Source of the DNA: Flavobacterium piscisymbiosum
GTDB taxonomy: Bacteria > Bacteroidota > Bacteroidia > Flavobacteriales > Flavobacteriaceae
DNA: 64,000 bases
Assembly (NCBI RefSeq): GCF_020905295.1
Contig: NZ_JAJJMM010000001.1
Span: 434,001-498,000 of the forward strand
Direction: 5' to 3'
Below are positions 28,879 through 37,845 of the stretch, piece by piece; position 1 is the stretch's first letter, and every line of letters begins with the position of its first letter. Below the pieces are notes generated by a model. That model was not told the origin of the DNA. It made no database searches and saw only the letters and a list, made by a program, of their open reading frames with translations. The translations under genes and the position numbers were made by a program.

Positions 28879-30588
28879 ATGAAATTATATAACACCATAA
28901 AAAACAATAAAACCGCATTAGTTTTATTATCCTTAACTACCATTTTTAGTAGTTGCAGCGATTATCTGGATGTCGACAAAGATACTGATGACCCTACTAC
29001 CGCCCCCTTAAACTATTTATTAACCAATATTGAAACCAGTATTTCAGAAATTGGCGACTTTAACAATAGTCCAGGCAGTATATACGCTACCTACACTCAC
29101 CAAATGACTTCACGAGAAGAGCAAGATCAATATGGCGTAAAAGTTGATAACATCCCACTAAACAACGATTGGACTTCTATTTATTTAGGTTTAACGAATA
29201 TAGAAACTTTAATTAAACAAGCACTCGAAAGTGGCGATTTAGCTTACGCAGGGATTGGACAATTACAAAAAGCCTATATAATGGCCTATGCTGTTGATAT
29301 GTGGGGAGATGTACCGTATACAGAAGCAACACAATTACCAACAGGTATAATTGCACCAAAATTCGACAATCAAAAAGCTATTTACGCTAGTGTTTTTGAA
29401 TTGATTGATAAAGCAAAAGTGAATCTAAAACTTAATACCGGAACACAAAAACCAGGAGCAGATGACCTAATTTACAAAGGCAACATCGGCAAATGGATTC
29501 GATTTGCCAATACATTAAAGCTAAAACTTTACAATCAAACCAGACTTATCTCAGATTTTGACCAAACGGGTTTTAATGCATTAATCAATGAAAACAATTT
29601 CTTCATATCAAATGCAGATGATTTTCAAGTCGAAAGATTTAACAATATCTCCCCTACAAATGAGAGAAACAGATTATTTATAGAATCTTATGAAAGTACT
29701 CAATTTGGAACCTACCAAAGCCCATGGATGTACGAAATCCTAAAAGGAGTAAATCCTCTTATTCATAACGGAAATCCAGACCCTAGAATGAAGTTTTACT
29801 ATTTCAATCAATTAAAAGCTGGCCAATTTCCAAAAGACGGGAATACAACAACAGGAAACCCACTTGCAGATTATTGGGACAAATCAACTGGATTCTTCAG
29901 TATCAGATTCGGAAGTACTGGCCCAGACAGAGACAAAAGTACAGAAACATCATACACATATCCTGGGATTTTTCCATCAGGAGGACGTTATGATGATGGA
30001 CAAGGAGCAGATTTATCTACTTTAACCTTAGCATCAGGTACAGGTATTTCACCTAAACGTATATTAACCTATGATGAATTTTTATACATTCAGGCAGAAT
30101 TAATTCAAGTAGGCAAATTAACAGGAAGTGCTGCTACAAAACTTGACGCTGCTGTAAGAGCTAGCTTTGCAAAAGTTGATCAAGTGGTTGCAAACAACAA
30201 ATCACAACAAACAGGAATTCCAGTACTAACTGGTTCACCTGCTGTAAATAATTTTATGGCAAAATTATTAACTGAATTCAACAGTGCTACTCCAGACAAA
30301 AAATTAGAAATTATCATGACCCAAAAATGGGTAGGTACTTTTGGAGACCCAACAGATCAGTACACTGACTACAGAAGAACAGGATACCCTGTACTAGCAG
30401 ATCCAAATAGCACTACTAAAGAATATCAATTAAATAATGGCGATGCCTTTCCTTTAAACGATTCTCAAACAGTACTAACGAATCCTTTTCAAATATCAAT
30501 GTTCTGGCCACAAAACGAATTGAATGCTAATAAAAATGCGCCAGCACAAAAAAACCCAGCCACTTATAAAATCTTTTGGGATAATTAA
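28879..30588 (+). CDS. SusD/RagB-family outer-membrane lipoprotein (partner 2)
   Basis: The 569-residue lipoprotein has lipobox IFSSC (Cys26) followed by SDYLDVDKDTDDP, a motif common in SusD N-termini. AVDMWGDVPYTEATQL and the C-terminal QKWVGTFGDPTDQYTDYRRTGYP with KIFWDN are family features. It should pair with the SusC just upstream. Another lipoprotein gene follows after 17 nt, so three genes form one operon. Confidence 0.93.
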   Translation: MKLYNTIKNNKTALVLLSLTTIFSSCSDYLDVDKDTDDPTTAPLNYLLTNIETSISEIGDFNNSPGSIYATYTHQMTSREEQDQYGVKVDNIPLNNDWTSIYLGLTNIETLIKQALESGDLAYAGIGQLQKAYIMAYAVDMWGDVPYTEATQLPTGIIAPKFDNQKAIYASVFELIDKAKVNLKLNTGTQKPGADDLIYKGNIGKWIRFANTLKLKLYNQTRLISDFDQTGFNALINENNFFISNADDFQVERFNNISPTNERNRLFIESYESTQFGTYQSPWMYEILKGVNPLIHNGNPDPRMKFYYFNQLKAGQFPKDGNTTTGNPLADYWDKSTGFFSIRFGSTGPDRDKSTETSYTYPGIFPSGGRYDDGQGADLSTLTLASGTGISPKRILTYDEFLYIQAELIQVGKLTGSAATKLDAAVRASFAKVDQVVANNKSQQTGIPVLTGSPAVNNFMAKLLTEFNSATPDKKLEIIMTQKWVGTFGDPTDQYTDYRRTGYPVLADPNSTTKEYQLNNGDAFPLNDSQTVLTNPFQISMFWPQNELNANKNAPAQKNPATYKIFWDN

Positions 30589-30605
30589 TAATTAAAACTG
30601 ATAAA

Positions 30606-31493
30606 ATGAAAAACATAAAAATATTATTCACTTCATTGCTATTTATACTAATAGCAGTATCTTGTGATAACGATGGAGGATCTTCAGTTATTGATGTAAT
30701 TGAAGGAGCCACCCCAGATTTACGAAAAGAACCTACAACAGATCAAGGAATAAATATTATTGCACTTCAAAATAATGAAGACATAAATTTAGGTCTAAAT
30801 CTAAAAGTAGCAACAGGTCAGGTTGCATCAATGAACGTGGTAGGTTACTTTACCCACAGTGGCGCAGTAACAAAAGCTGTACTACAATCAAATGTTTCTT
30901 CTTTCCCTGCAAAATTAAGCTACAAAACAGCTGATTTAGTTAAAGCTTTTCCAACTTTTAAAAGTTTTGGACTTAATGATAAACTAATCATTAGTGCCGA
31001 TCTAACACTAACAAATGGCACAGTCATTAAAACATTCAATGATGACGGAACACCAAATTACGGTGCTGATATCGCAAATTCAACGTTATGGAAAGTTTCA
31101 CAAACCTACACAGCTCTTTGCCCTCTAGACGACGCGTCTCTATTTAATGGCAATTACGAAATTACTGCTGATGACTGGAGTGACTACAAAGCAGGAACTA
31201 TAATCCCTGTAGTGTATAACGGAACAGACGGAACATACACTTTTAGAATTTTAGAAACCAAAAATCCCGCTTTAGTTAATCCTTCGACTGCATATCTATT
31301 AGTTACTATAAATCCAGCCACTAATACTGTTACAGTAAAATCAAATATAGATTTCGATTATGGAGGAGGTGATACAACACCTGTAACTGGAACAGGAACT
31401 GTAGGGTCTTGTACCGGAGACATTAACCTAAAATTAAACTTCCCAGGTTTTAACCAATCAGGTTTTAATTTCAACTTAGTTAAATCTAATTAA
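30606..31493 (+). CDS. Surface lipoprotein of the second SusC/SusD operon, unknown function
   Basis: The 295-residue protein has lipobox IAVSC (Cys20) followed by acidic DNDGG, fitting surface export. The body is strand-rich, with an N-terminal part (about 40-150) that resembles beta-sandwich modules and a C-terminal part rich in Gly/Thr (GGGDTTPVTGTGTVGSC). Cys residues in CPLDD and SCTGD could form a disulfide. Position directly after SusD is that of SusE/SusF-type substrate-binding lipoproteins, but I do not recognise the family. A terminator follows. Confidence 0.75.
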   Translation: MKNIKILFTSLLFILIAVSCDNDGGSSVIDVIEGATPDLRKEPTTDQGINIIALQNNEDINLGLNLKVATGQVASMNVVGYFTHSGAVTKAVLQSNVSSFPAKLSYKTADLVKAFPTFKSFGLNDKLIISADLTLTNGTVIKTFNDDGTPNYGADIANSTLWKVSQTYTALCPLDDASLFNGNYEITADDWSDYKAGTIIPVVYNGTDGTYTFRILETKNPALVNPSTAYLLVTINPATNTVTVKSNIDFDYGGGDTTPVTGTGTVGSCTGDINLKLNFPGFNQSGFNFNLVKSN

Positions 31494-31524
31494 GCAAAAA
31501 AAGACTTAAAAGTTAATATTTACT

Positions 31525-31559
31525 AAACCATTCCATTTATTTGGGATGGTTTTTTTTTA
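31525..31559 (+). terminator. Terminator of the second SusC/SusD operon
   Basis: Stem AAACCATTCC/GGGATGGTTT (one G-T pair) with an 8-nt loop and nine T after it lies 31 nt past the lipoprotein stop. Confidence 0.9.
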
Positions 31560-32195
31560 TCGCATAAATATTGCGAACCAAAAAATCACATTTAAACCTT
31601 CCAAAAACTACAATTACTTTAACGGATTATTTTCATAAAATAAAATATAAGAAAACACCAACAAAGTGAATCAGTTATAAACACAACAACGACCAACTTA
31701 AAATCTATGGTTTAAAAACAGAAGAAGGAATTAAGAATTCAATTTTAATGGACGATAAATACAAGGAAATTTAACACTACTTATCATTAAAAAATGAAAT
31801 CAAAAAACAAAAAAAATAAGCATTCAATCTTATTTGTTTTTTATTTCCAACAATGAATATCCACAACCCCCATCTTCCTAACTAATAATTATTTTTGTTA
31901 AAATTAACACTAAATTGCTAATTTTTTATTAATTAACAATTAATATCAAAATTGTTATATTTTATCAAAACAACATGTTATTACCAAAAAACAACACCTT
32001 ACTAAACAAATAAAAAACCATATTCAAAAAAGAGATTAAAATACTCATATTCAAAAACTTAAATACTAAAAAAAAACTTGCAAAAAATCAAAAAAAAGGC
32101 CAGAAAAACTAATAAATCTATAGAAATCACCAACTAACATTACAATGAGAATAATGTTAAAGTTTAAACTATCATCAAAAAAACCATCTAATCCA
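31560..32195. other. AT-rich spacer before the third SusC
   Basis: About 640 nt of AT-rich sequence, similar in length and composition to the spacer at 25,004. The only coding-like stretch is a short open piece at 31,670-31,774. No terminator, tRNA or insertion-sequence relic is apparent in the rest. Confidence 0.6.
31670..31774 (+). pseudogene. Possible gene remnant (34-codon open stretch)
   Basis: From after a stop at 31,667 the frame reads ISYKHNNDQLKIYGLKTEEG and on to MDDKYKEI and a stop. Amino-acid make-up is more protein-like than the surrounding A-rich sequence. There is no plausible start upstream. It may be the tail of a lost gene, or chance. I do not recognise a family. Confidence 0.2.
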
Positions 32196-32244
32196 TTAGG
32201 AAAGTTAACGAATAATTAAGAGTTTTGTCGCACTAATTCAAAAT
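32196..32244 (+). promoter_or_regulatory. Conserved SusC leader/promoter block, copy 3
   Basis: TTAGG (32196-32200), TTAAC (32205-32209) and GTCGCACTAATTCAAAAT (32227-32244) align gap-free with the blocks before the other two SusC genes. The ATG follows 8 nt after, as in copy 2. Confidence 0.62.
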
Positions 32245-32252
32245 ATTTAAAA

Positions 32253-35200
32253 ATGAAACTAAAGTTCAATGGATTCTTAGTGCTTTTATTAGTACTAATT
32301 GCGCAACTTACTTTCGCGCAAGAAAGAGCTGTTTCTGGAACAGTTTCTGACAATACAGGAATGCCTTTACCAGGTGTTAGTGTATTAGTTAAAGGAACGA
32401 AGACAGCAACACAAACTGATTTTGACGGAAAATATTCTATCAAAGCAGCACCAAACCAAGTATTAATTTTTAGCTACATTGGGATGCAATCCCAAGAACT
32501 TGCTGCAAGTTCGTCTAACGTTAATGCAAAACTAAAAAACGATTCAGTAGAATTGGAAAGCGTTGTAGTAACTGCATTAGGTATCAAAAAAGAGAAAAAA
32601 GCATTAGGATATGCTACTCAAGAGGTTAAAGCTGCAGAATTAACAAGAGGAAACAACAACAGCTTAGCTGGGGCTCTTCAAGGAAAATTAGCCGGGGTAC
32701 AAATTACTCCTTCTAGTGGTGCTCCTGGAGCTTCTTCTCAAATTGTTATTCGTGGAGCTCGTTCTTTTACAGGAAACAATACTCCTTTGTATATAATTGA
32801 TGGTATGCCAGTAGCATCACAGGCTGATTACAGCACTGGAAACAGTGTAACTGGATCAGATCTTGCTAACAGAGCAGTTGATATCGATCCAAACGATATT
32901 GAATCTATCAATATCCTTAAAGGACAAGCTGCATCTGTAATTTACGGACTTAGAGCTTCAAATGGTGTAGTAGTAATTACTACAAAAAGTGGTAAAGGAG
33001 CTTCTAAAAGCGGAAAACCTACTATAAATTTCAATAGTTCGATTACTGCAGATGATATATCTAGAAAAATTAATTATCAAGATGAATATGCACAAGGCAC
33101 AAATGGAGTATACGGTCCAACAAATTCACTTTCTTGGGGTCCTAAAATTTCTTCATTACCAAACGACCCAGCATACGGAGGTAACGTACCAAACACTTTA
33201 AACGGAATGAATGCAGGAGCTCATCCTGGTAAATATTACGTACCACAAAGAGCATCAGCAGGTTTAGACCCATGGGTAGCTCCTAAAGTATATGACAATT
33301 TTGGTGATTTCTTTAAAACAGGAATAACAGTTAACAACTCTTTCAACTTAACACAAGCTACTGAGAAAAGTAATTATGCGTTTAGTTTGGGTTCATCAAA
33401 CCAAGATGGTTTTATACCTGAAACTGGTATGGATCGCTACAATGCAAAAGCGGCTTTTAGTACAAAATTGGGAGACGAATGGAAAACTGGATTTGTAGGT
33501 AACTATGTTAACACTAAAATCTCAAAAGCCACAGGAGCAAATGACTCATCTGTTGCAGGTGCATTCGCAAGTCCAATAAGCTACGATTTAAAAGGAAATG
33601 GATTTGCAACTCCAACAGATCCTTATAAACAAATTTATTACAGACCAACAGGTTTCAACAACCCATATTGGGCAGCTAAAAACAACATATTTGACGAGCA
33701 AACTGATCGTTTCTACGGAAATACATATGTTGAATTTACGCCAGTAATTTCAGCAAACGACCAACATAAAATAACATTCCGTTATCAACTTGGTGCTGAT
33801 ACTTATACAACGAACTATAGAGATATTCAGGAGTACGGAAATTCGCAAACTACAGCAGGTCACTTAGATCTTTACGGAATTTCATCTAGAACTATCAACT
33901 CATTATTCACTGTGAATTATGAATATAAAATTTCAGACGACTTAAACTTAACTGCTTTACTTGGTAATGAGATTAATGACAGATATAACAAATCATATGA
34001 AATGATTGGAAATGACCTTAATTTTGGTGGTTTCCCTAATTTGAAAAATGCACGACAAACAGTTGCAACGGATGAAATTCGTCAAAACAGAACTTTTGGT
34101 GTATTCGGAAACGTAAACCTTTCATACAAAAACTTTATCTTCTTAGCTGGTACAGTAAGAAATGATATTGTATCTTCAATGCCAAGAGATAACCGTTCAT
34201 TTACATACCCTTCTGTATCGTTAGGTTTAGTACTAACTGAATTGGAAGCTCTAAAAGGAAATTCAACATTATCTTTTGCTAAACTTAGAGGATCTTGGGC
34301 TGAAGTAGGTCAAGCCGGTGACTATTATGATAACTACTATACTGTACCTAGTTACTCAGGTGGTTTCTGGTTAAACGCTCCTGTAAACTATCCACTTGGC
34401 GGTACAAATTCATACATACCAAACAATGTAATGTATGATCCAAACTTAAAACCTCAAAACACAAGATCTTACGAATTAGGTGGTGAATTCAGATTCTTTA
34501 AAGATCGTATAAGTGTAGACTATACTTATTCAAGACAAGATGTAATAGATCAAATTTTCAGTGTACCATTAGCAGGTTCAACAGGAGCTGCCAATTTCGT
34601 AACAAACGGAGGAAAAATTCATACTAATAGTCACGAATTAACCCTAAGTGTTGTACCAGTTAGAACTAATGATTTCGAATGGACAATATCTGCAAACTAT
34701 ACTCAAATTGACAACTTTGTAGACGAATTAAAAGAAGGAGTACCAAGTATTACTTTAGGAGGATTTACAACACCACAGATTAGAGCTGGTATTGGAGAGC
34801 GTTTCCCTGTAATTTACGGGACAGCTTTCGCAAGAGATGCTAACGGAAATATTTTAGTTAATGCTAATGGATTACCTATATCAGGAGTTACTAAATCACT
34901 TGGCGAGGTATCACCAAAATTCAATTTAGGAGGAACAACCGCTTTCAGATACAAAAAAATAACTCTTGCAGCTACTTTTGACTGGAAAAACGGAGGAAAA
35001 ATGTACAGCGGAACAAATTCACTACTTGACACTTACGGATTAAGCGCTAAAACAGGAAACCGTGATGAATTAGTAGTTCAAGAAGGAGTATTAGCAAACG
35101 GACAACCAAACACAAAAGGGGTTACTAAACAAGCACTTTATGATGCATATAGTAACATTCATGAAACTGCTGTATATGACGCTTCTTTCGTAAAATTAAG

Positions 35201-35414
35201 AGAAATATCACTAGGATATACTCTACCACAATTTTCTGCAGGATATAACATACGTGTTAATGCGTTCGCAAGAAACATTTTATTATGGGCCAAAATGCCA
35301 AACTTAGATCCAGAGTCCTCTCAAGGAAACAATAATATGGCCGGAGGTTTTGAAAGATTATCTGTTCCACAGACAACAAGTATTGGAGTTGGAATGAATC
35401 TAACAATTAATTAA
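32253..35414 (+). CDS. SusC/RagA-family TonB-dependent outer-membrane receptor (copy 3)
   Basis: The 1053-residue protein has signal peptide to LTFAQ, regulatory domain (about 25-105) and plug (about 110-245) with LYIIDGMPVASQ and ILKGQAASVIYGLRASNGVV. In copies 1 and 2 the equivalent motif reads ALYGSRA. The barrel follows and ends VGMNLTIN, less aromatic than usual. The partner SusD starts 18 nt after its stop. Plug and barrel differ from the two upstream paralogs. Confidence 0.95.
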   Translation: MKLKFNGFLVLLLVLIAQLTFAQERAVSGTVSDNTGMPLPGVSVLVKGTKTATQTDFDGKYSIKAAPNQVLIFSYIGMQSQELAASSSNVNAKLKNDSVELESVVVTALGIKKEKKALGYATQEVKAAELTRGNNNSLAGALQGKLAGVQITPSSGAPGASSQIVIRGARSFTGNNTPLYIIDGMPVASQADYSTGNSVTGSDLANRAVDIDPNDIESINILKGQAASVIYGLRASNGVVVITTKSGKGASKSGKPTINFNSSITADDISRKINYQDEYAQGTNGVYGPTNSLSWGPKISSLPNDPAYGGNVPNTLNGMNAGAHPGKYYVPQRASAGLDPWVAPKVYDNFGDFFKTGITVNNSFNLTQATEKSNYAFSLGSSNQDGFIPETGMDRYNAKAAFSTKLGDEWKTGFVGNYVNTKISKATGANDSSVAGAFASPISYDLKGNGFATPTDPYKQIYYRPTGFNNPYWAAKNNIFDEQTDRFYGNTYVEFTPVISANDQHKITFRYQLGADTYTTNYRDIQEYGNSQTTAGHLDLYGISSRTINSLFTVNYEYKISDDLNLTALLGNEINDRYNKSYEMIGNDLNFGGFPNLKNARQTVATDEIRQNRTFGVFGNVNLSYKNFIFLAGTVRNDIVSSMPRDNRSFTYPSVSLGLVLTELEALKGNSTLSFAKLRGSWAEVGQAGDYYDNYYTVPSYSGGFWLNAPVNYPLGGTNSYIPNNVMYDPNLKPQNTRSYELGGEFRFFKDRISVDYTYSRQDVIDQIFSVPLAGSTGAANFVTNGGKIHTNSHELTLSVVPVRTNDFEWTISANYTQIDNFVDELKEGVPSITLGGFTTPQIRAGIGERFPVIYGTAFARDANGNILVNANGLPISGVTKSLGEVSPKFNLGGTTAFRYKKITLAATFDWKNGGKMYSGTNSLLDTYGLSAKTGNRDELVVQEGVLANGQPNTKGVTKQALYDAYSNIHETAVYDASFVKLREISLGYTLPQFSAGYNIRVNAFARNILLWAKMPNLDPESSQGNNNMAGGFERLSVPQTTSIGVGMNLTIN

Positions 35415-35432
35415 TATAATTCAAAAAAAATC

Positions 35433-36893
35433 ATGAAAAAATATAAAGTCATCTTACTTTTGGTGATTGCGTCACTTTCATTAAATTCTTGTTCAGAGGA
35501 TAAAATGGACGAAATCAACAAAAACGTAAACGATCCCAAAGATGTACCAACTCGCTTCGCTATTACTGACGCTATGACGAGAACTGCATTTAGCAATACT
35601 GGTTCAGATATCTCTTTCTATACTGGTGTTTATGTAGAATTAAATGCAGGAGGTTTTAACCAAATGTATAATGCAGAAACAAGAAATGGCGAGCCTAAAA
35701 ACCAGACCACTTTCAACAACTCTTGGAACAATATATATCAAACAATGTATAACCTAAAGTTGATCATCGATAAATGTAAAACTGGTGACGAAAAGGGCAA
35801 CTACAATACATTAGGAATGGCACAAGTTCTATACGCATACAACTTAGCTTTACTAACAGATATGTTCGGAGATGTTCCTTTCACTCAGTCATTTCAACCT
35901 GGAGTAATTTTTACTCCAAAAATAGATCGTCAGGAAGATCTTTACAAGATCATTTTCGCAACTCTAGAAGAAGCTATTGTTAATTTAGGAAAAACAACAA
36001 CACTTTACCCAGCTACAGGATCCCAGGATTTAATATACGGAGGAGACAATGCTAAATGGGCAAAAGCAGCTAATGGCTTACTAGCTCGTTACACATTACG
36101 TCTTTCTTTCAAAAACCCTGATTACGCAAAGGTATTAGATTATGTAAGTAAATCTTTCACAGATAACAAGGGAGAATTTGCAATGAAAAATGTTAGTATT
36201 CCGAATCCATACTTCGAATTTGATAATCAAAGAGGATACCTATTTGCAAGTAACAGTTTACATGATAAGTTAATTGCAAGAAACAATGATCCACGTGCTG
36301 ATGCTTATTTTGAGAAAATTGAAAAAACAAAAGGAGCTCCTCTTACTTACGAATTTTTCATTCAAGGTGTTAGCCCTCAAAGTCAAAACTATTCTTATTC
36401 AGGATTATTAAACAAAACCAATCCAATCTTTATGTTAAGCTACCATGAACTATTGTTCATAAAAGCTGAAGCAGAAGCCAGAAATTCAGCTGCTGTAACA
36501 AGCACAGCTAGTTTGACTGCAGCAGTAAAAGCCGCTTTCAACAAAACTGAAGATATTAATTTTGCAGATGAAGATGCATCAGCGTATGTTGCTGGATTAA
36601 ATATTGTAACTAATGCTGATTTATTAAAAGAAATTGCTGTACAAAAATATCTGGCATTCTACGAAAACGAATCTGCTGAAGCATATAATGACTACAGACG
36701 TTTATTGGCAATGTATGGATCAAAAGCTGCGCATCCAATTCAATTGGCAAACCCAAAGAACGCAACTGAGTTCCCACTTAGATTACCTTATGGTGACTCT
36801 GACGTATCTGCAAATGAAAACGTGAAAGCAGCATATGGAGATGGAACATACGTATATACACAAAATGTTTGGTGGGCTGGAGGTACTAGATAA
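35433..36893 (+). CDS. SusD/RagB-family outer-membrane lipoprotein (partner 3)
   Basis: The 486-residue lipoprotein has lipobox SLNSC (Cys20) followed by acidic SEDKMDE. SusD features include LLTDMFGDVPFTQSF and the C-terminal IAVQKYLAFYENESAEAYND with YRRLLAMYG. It resembles the SusD-like_2 group. It should form the surface lid of the SusC at 32,253. It ends the plus-strand SusC/SusD region at a strong terminator. Confidence 0.92.
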   Translation: MKKYKVILLLVIASLSLNSCSEDKMDEINKNVNDPKDVPTRFAITDAMTRTAFSNTGSDISFYTGVYVELNAGGFNQMYNAETRNGEPKNQTTFNNSWNNIYQTMYNLKLIIDKCKTGDEKGNYNTLGMAQVLYAYNLALLTDMFGDVPFTQSFQPGVIFTPKIDRQEDLYKIIFATLEEAIVNLGKTTTLYPATGSQDLIYGGDNAKWAKAANGLLARYTLRLSFKNPDYAKVLDYVSKSFTDNKGEFAMKNVSIPNPYFEFDNQRGYLFASNSLHDKLIARNNDPRADAYFEKIEKTKGAPLTYEFFIQGVSPQSQNYSYSGLLNKTNPIFMLSYHELLFIKAEAEARNSAAVTSTASLTAAVKAAFNKTEDINFADEDASAYVAGLNIVTNADLLKEIAVQKYLAFYENESAEAYNDYRRLLAMYGSKAAHPIQLANPKNATEFPLRLPYGDSDVSANENVKAAYGDGTYVYTQNVWWAGGTR

Positions 36894-36923
36894 TAGTATT
36901 CTTTAGATCTAAAAACAACTTCA

Positions 36924-36959
36924 AAAAAGGGCACTTATCTTATGATGAGTGCCCTTTTT
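36924..36959 (+). terminator. Terminator of the third SusC/SusD operon
   Basis: A 12-bp stem, AAAAAGGGCACT with AGTGCCCTTTTT, around a 12-nt loop that can pair further lies 30 nt after the SusD stop. Confidence 0.92.
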
Positions 36960-37013
36960 ACTTTTAATGGCCACCAAAGCCTTTTTGTCAAAATAGAAAA
37001 CAAACACTTATGC

Positions 37014-37041
37014 CACTCTCTTTTCAGAGTGATTTTTTTTT
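37014..37041 (+). terminator. Second terminator-like hairpin upstream of rlmB
   Basis: CACTCT (37014-37019) pairs with AGAGTG (37026-37031) across CTTTTC, and A plus nine T follow. It lies 27 nt before the rlmB ATG and overlaps the place where a -33 box would be. It may be a back-up terminator. Confidence 0.65.
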
Positions 37042-37055
37042 GCAAACATTATCCC

Positions 37056-37063
37056 TATATTTG
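37056..37063 (+). promoter_or_regulatory. -7 box of rlmB, possibly giving a leaderless mRNA
   Basis: TATATTTG matches TAnnTTTG exactly and ends only 4 nt before the rlmB ATG, so the transcript would begin at or next to the start codon. No TTG lies at the ideal distance; the nearest is 13 nt upstream. Confidence 0.45.
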
Positions 37064-37067
37064 TCCC

Positions 37068-37802
37068 ATGGAAAAAGAACATCAAATATTTGGAATTAGA
37101 GCCATTATAGAAGCAATTCAAGCAGGTAAAGAAGTCGATAAAGTATTCATACAAAAAGAGATTTTAGGAGAATTAATGAAAGACTTAATGAAAGTGATGA
37201 AACGCGCTAACATTAATTTCTCATACGTACCTGTAGAAAAATTAAACCGATTAACTCCAAACAATCACCAGGGAGCAGTGGCAACCATATCCCCTATTGT
37301 ATTTATAGAACTGGAACATTTGGTTGAATCAACCATTGCATCTGGAACTAAACCTTTATTTTTAATATTAGATCAGATTTCTGATGCTCGTAATTTTGGA
37401 GCTATTATCAGAACAGCAGAATGCACTGGTGTAAACGGAATCATTGTACAAAAATCTGGTTCTGCCCCAGTAAACGGAGACACAGTAAAAACATCCGCAG
37501 GAGCTGTATTTAATGTGCCAATTTGCAAAGTCGAACATATCAAAGATGCTATTTTCTATCTTCAGGGCTCAGGAATTAAAACTGTTGCCGCAACTGAAAA
37601 AACAGATCAGAATATTTATGACGTTACATTAAACGAACCTGTAGCTATTATTATGGGATCTGAAGAAAGAGGAATAAACCCTTCTGTACTTAAAATCGTT
37701 GATGAAAAAGCAAAATTACCAATGTTTGGATCAATAGGATCTTTAAACGTTTCTGTTGCTTGTGGCGCATTTTTATACGAGACTGTTCGCCAAAGAAGCT
37801 AA
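37068..37802 (+). CDS. rlmB: 23S rRNA 2'-O-methyltransferase RlmB (SpoU/TrmH family)
   Basis: The start chosen is MEKEHQIFGIRAIIEAIQAG, giving 244 residues; the longer open frame runs through a terminator. An N-terminal substrate-binding domain (about 5-75) is followed by the knotted SPOUT domain. Motifs are LDQISDARNFGAIIRTAE (motif 1), IIMGSEERGINPSVL (motif 2) and GSLNVSVACGAFLYE (motif 3). The E. coli enzyme methylates G2251 in the peptidyl-transferase loop. Annotated as rlmB with good confidence, though other TrmH-group enzymes look alike. Confidence 0.9.
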   Translation: MEKEHQIFGIRAIIEAIQAGKEVDKVFIQKEILGELMKDLMKVMKRANINFSYVPVEKLNRLTPNNHQGAVATISPIVFIELEHLVESTIASGTKPLFLILDQISDARNFGAIIRTAECTGVNGIIVQKSGSAPVNGDTVKTSAGAVFNVPICKVEHIKDAIFYLQGSGIKTVAATEKTDQNIYDVTLNEPVAIIMGSEERGINPSVLKIVDEKAKLPMFGSIGSLNVSVACGAFLYETVRQRS

Positions 37803-37845
37803 ATAAGTATTGAGGAATTAGGTTGACAAATAAATATAATAATTG

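Noticed and set aside
36942..37067. 42-codon N-terminal extension of RlmB
   Set aside because: It begins inside a terminator and passes through a second one; its sequence is not like the family.
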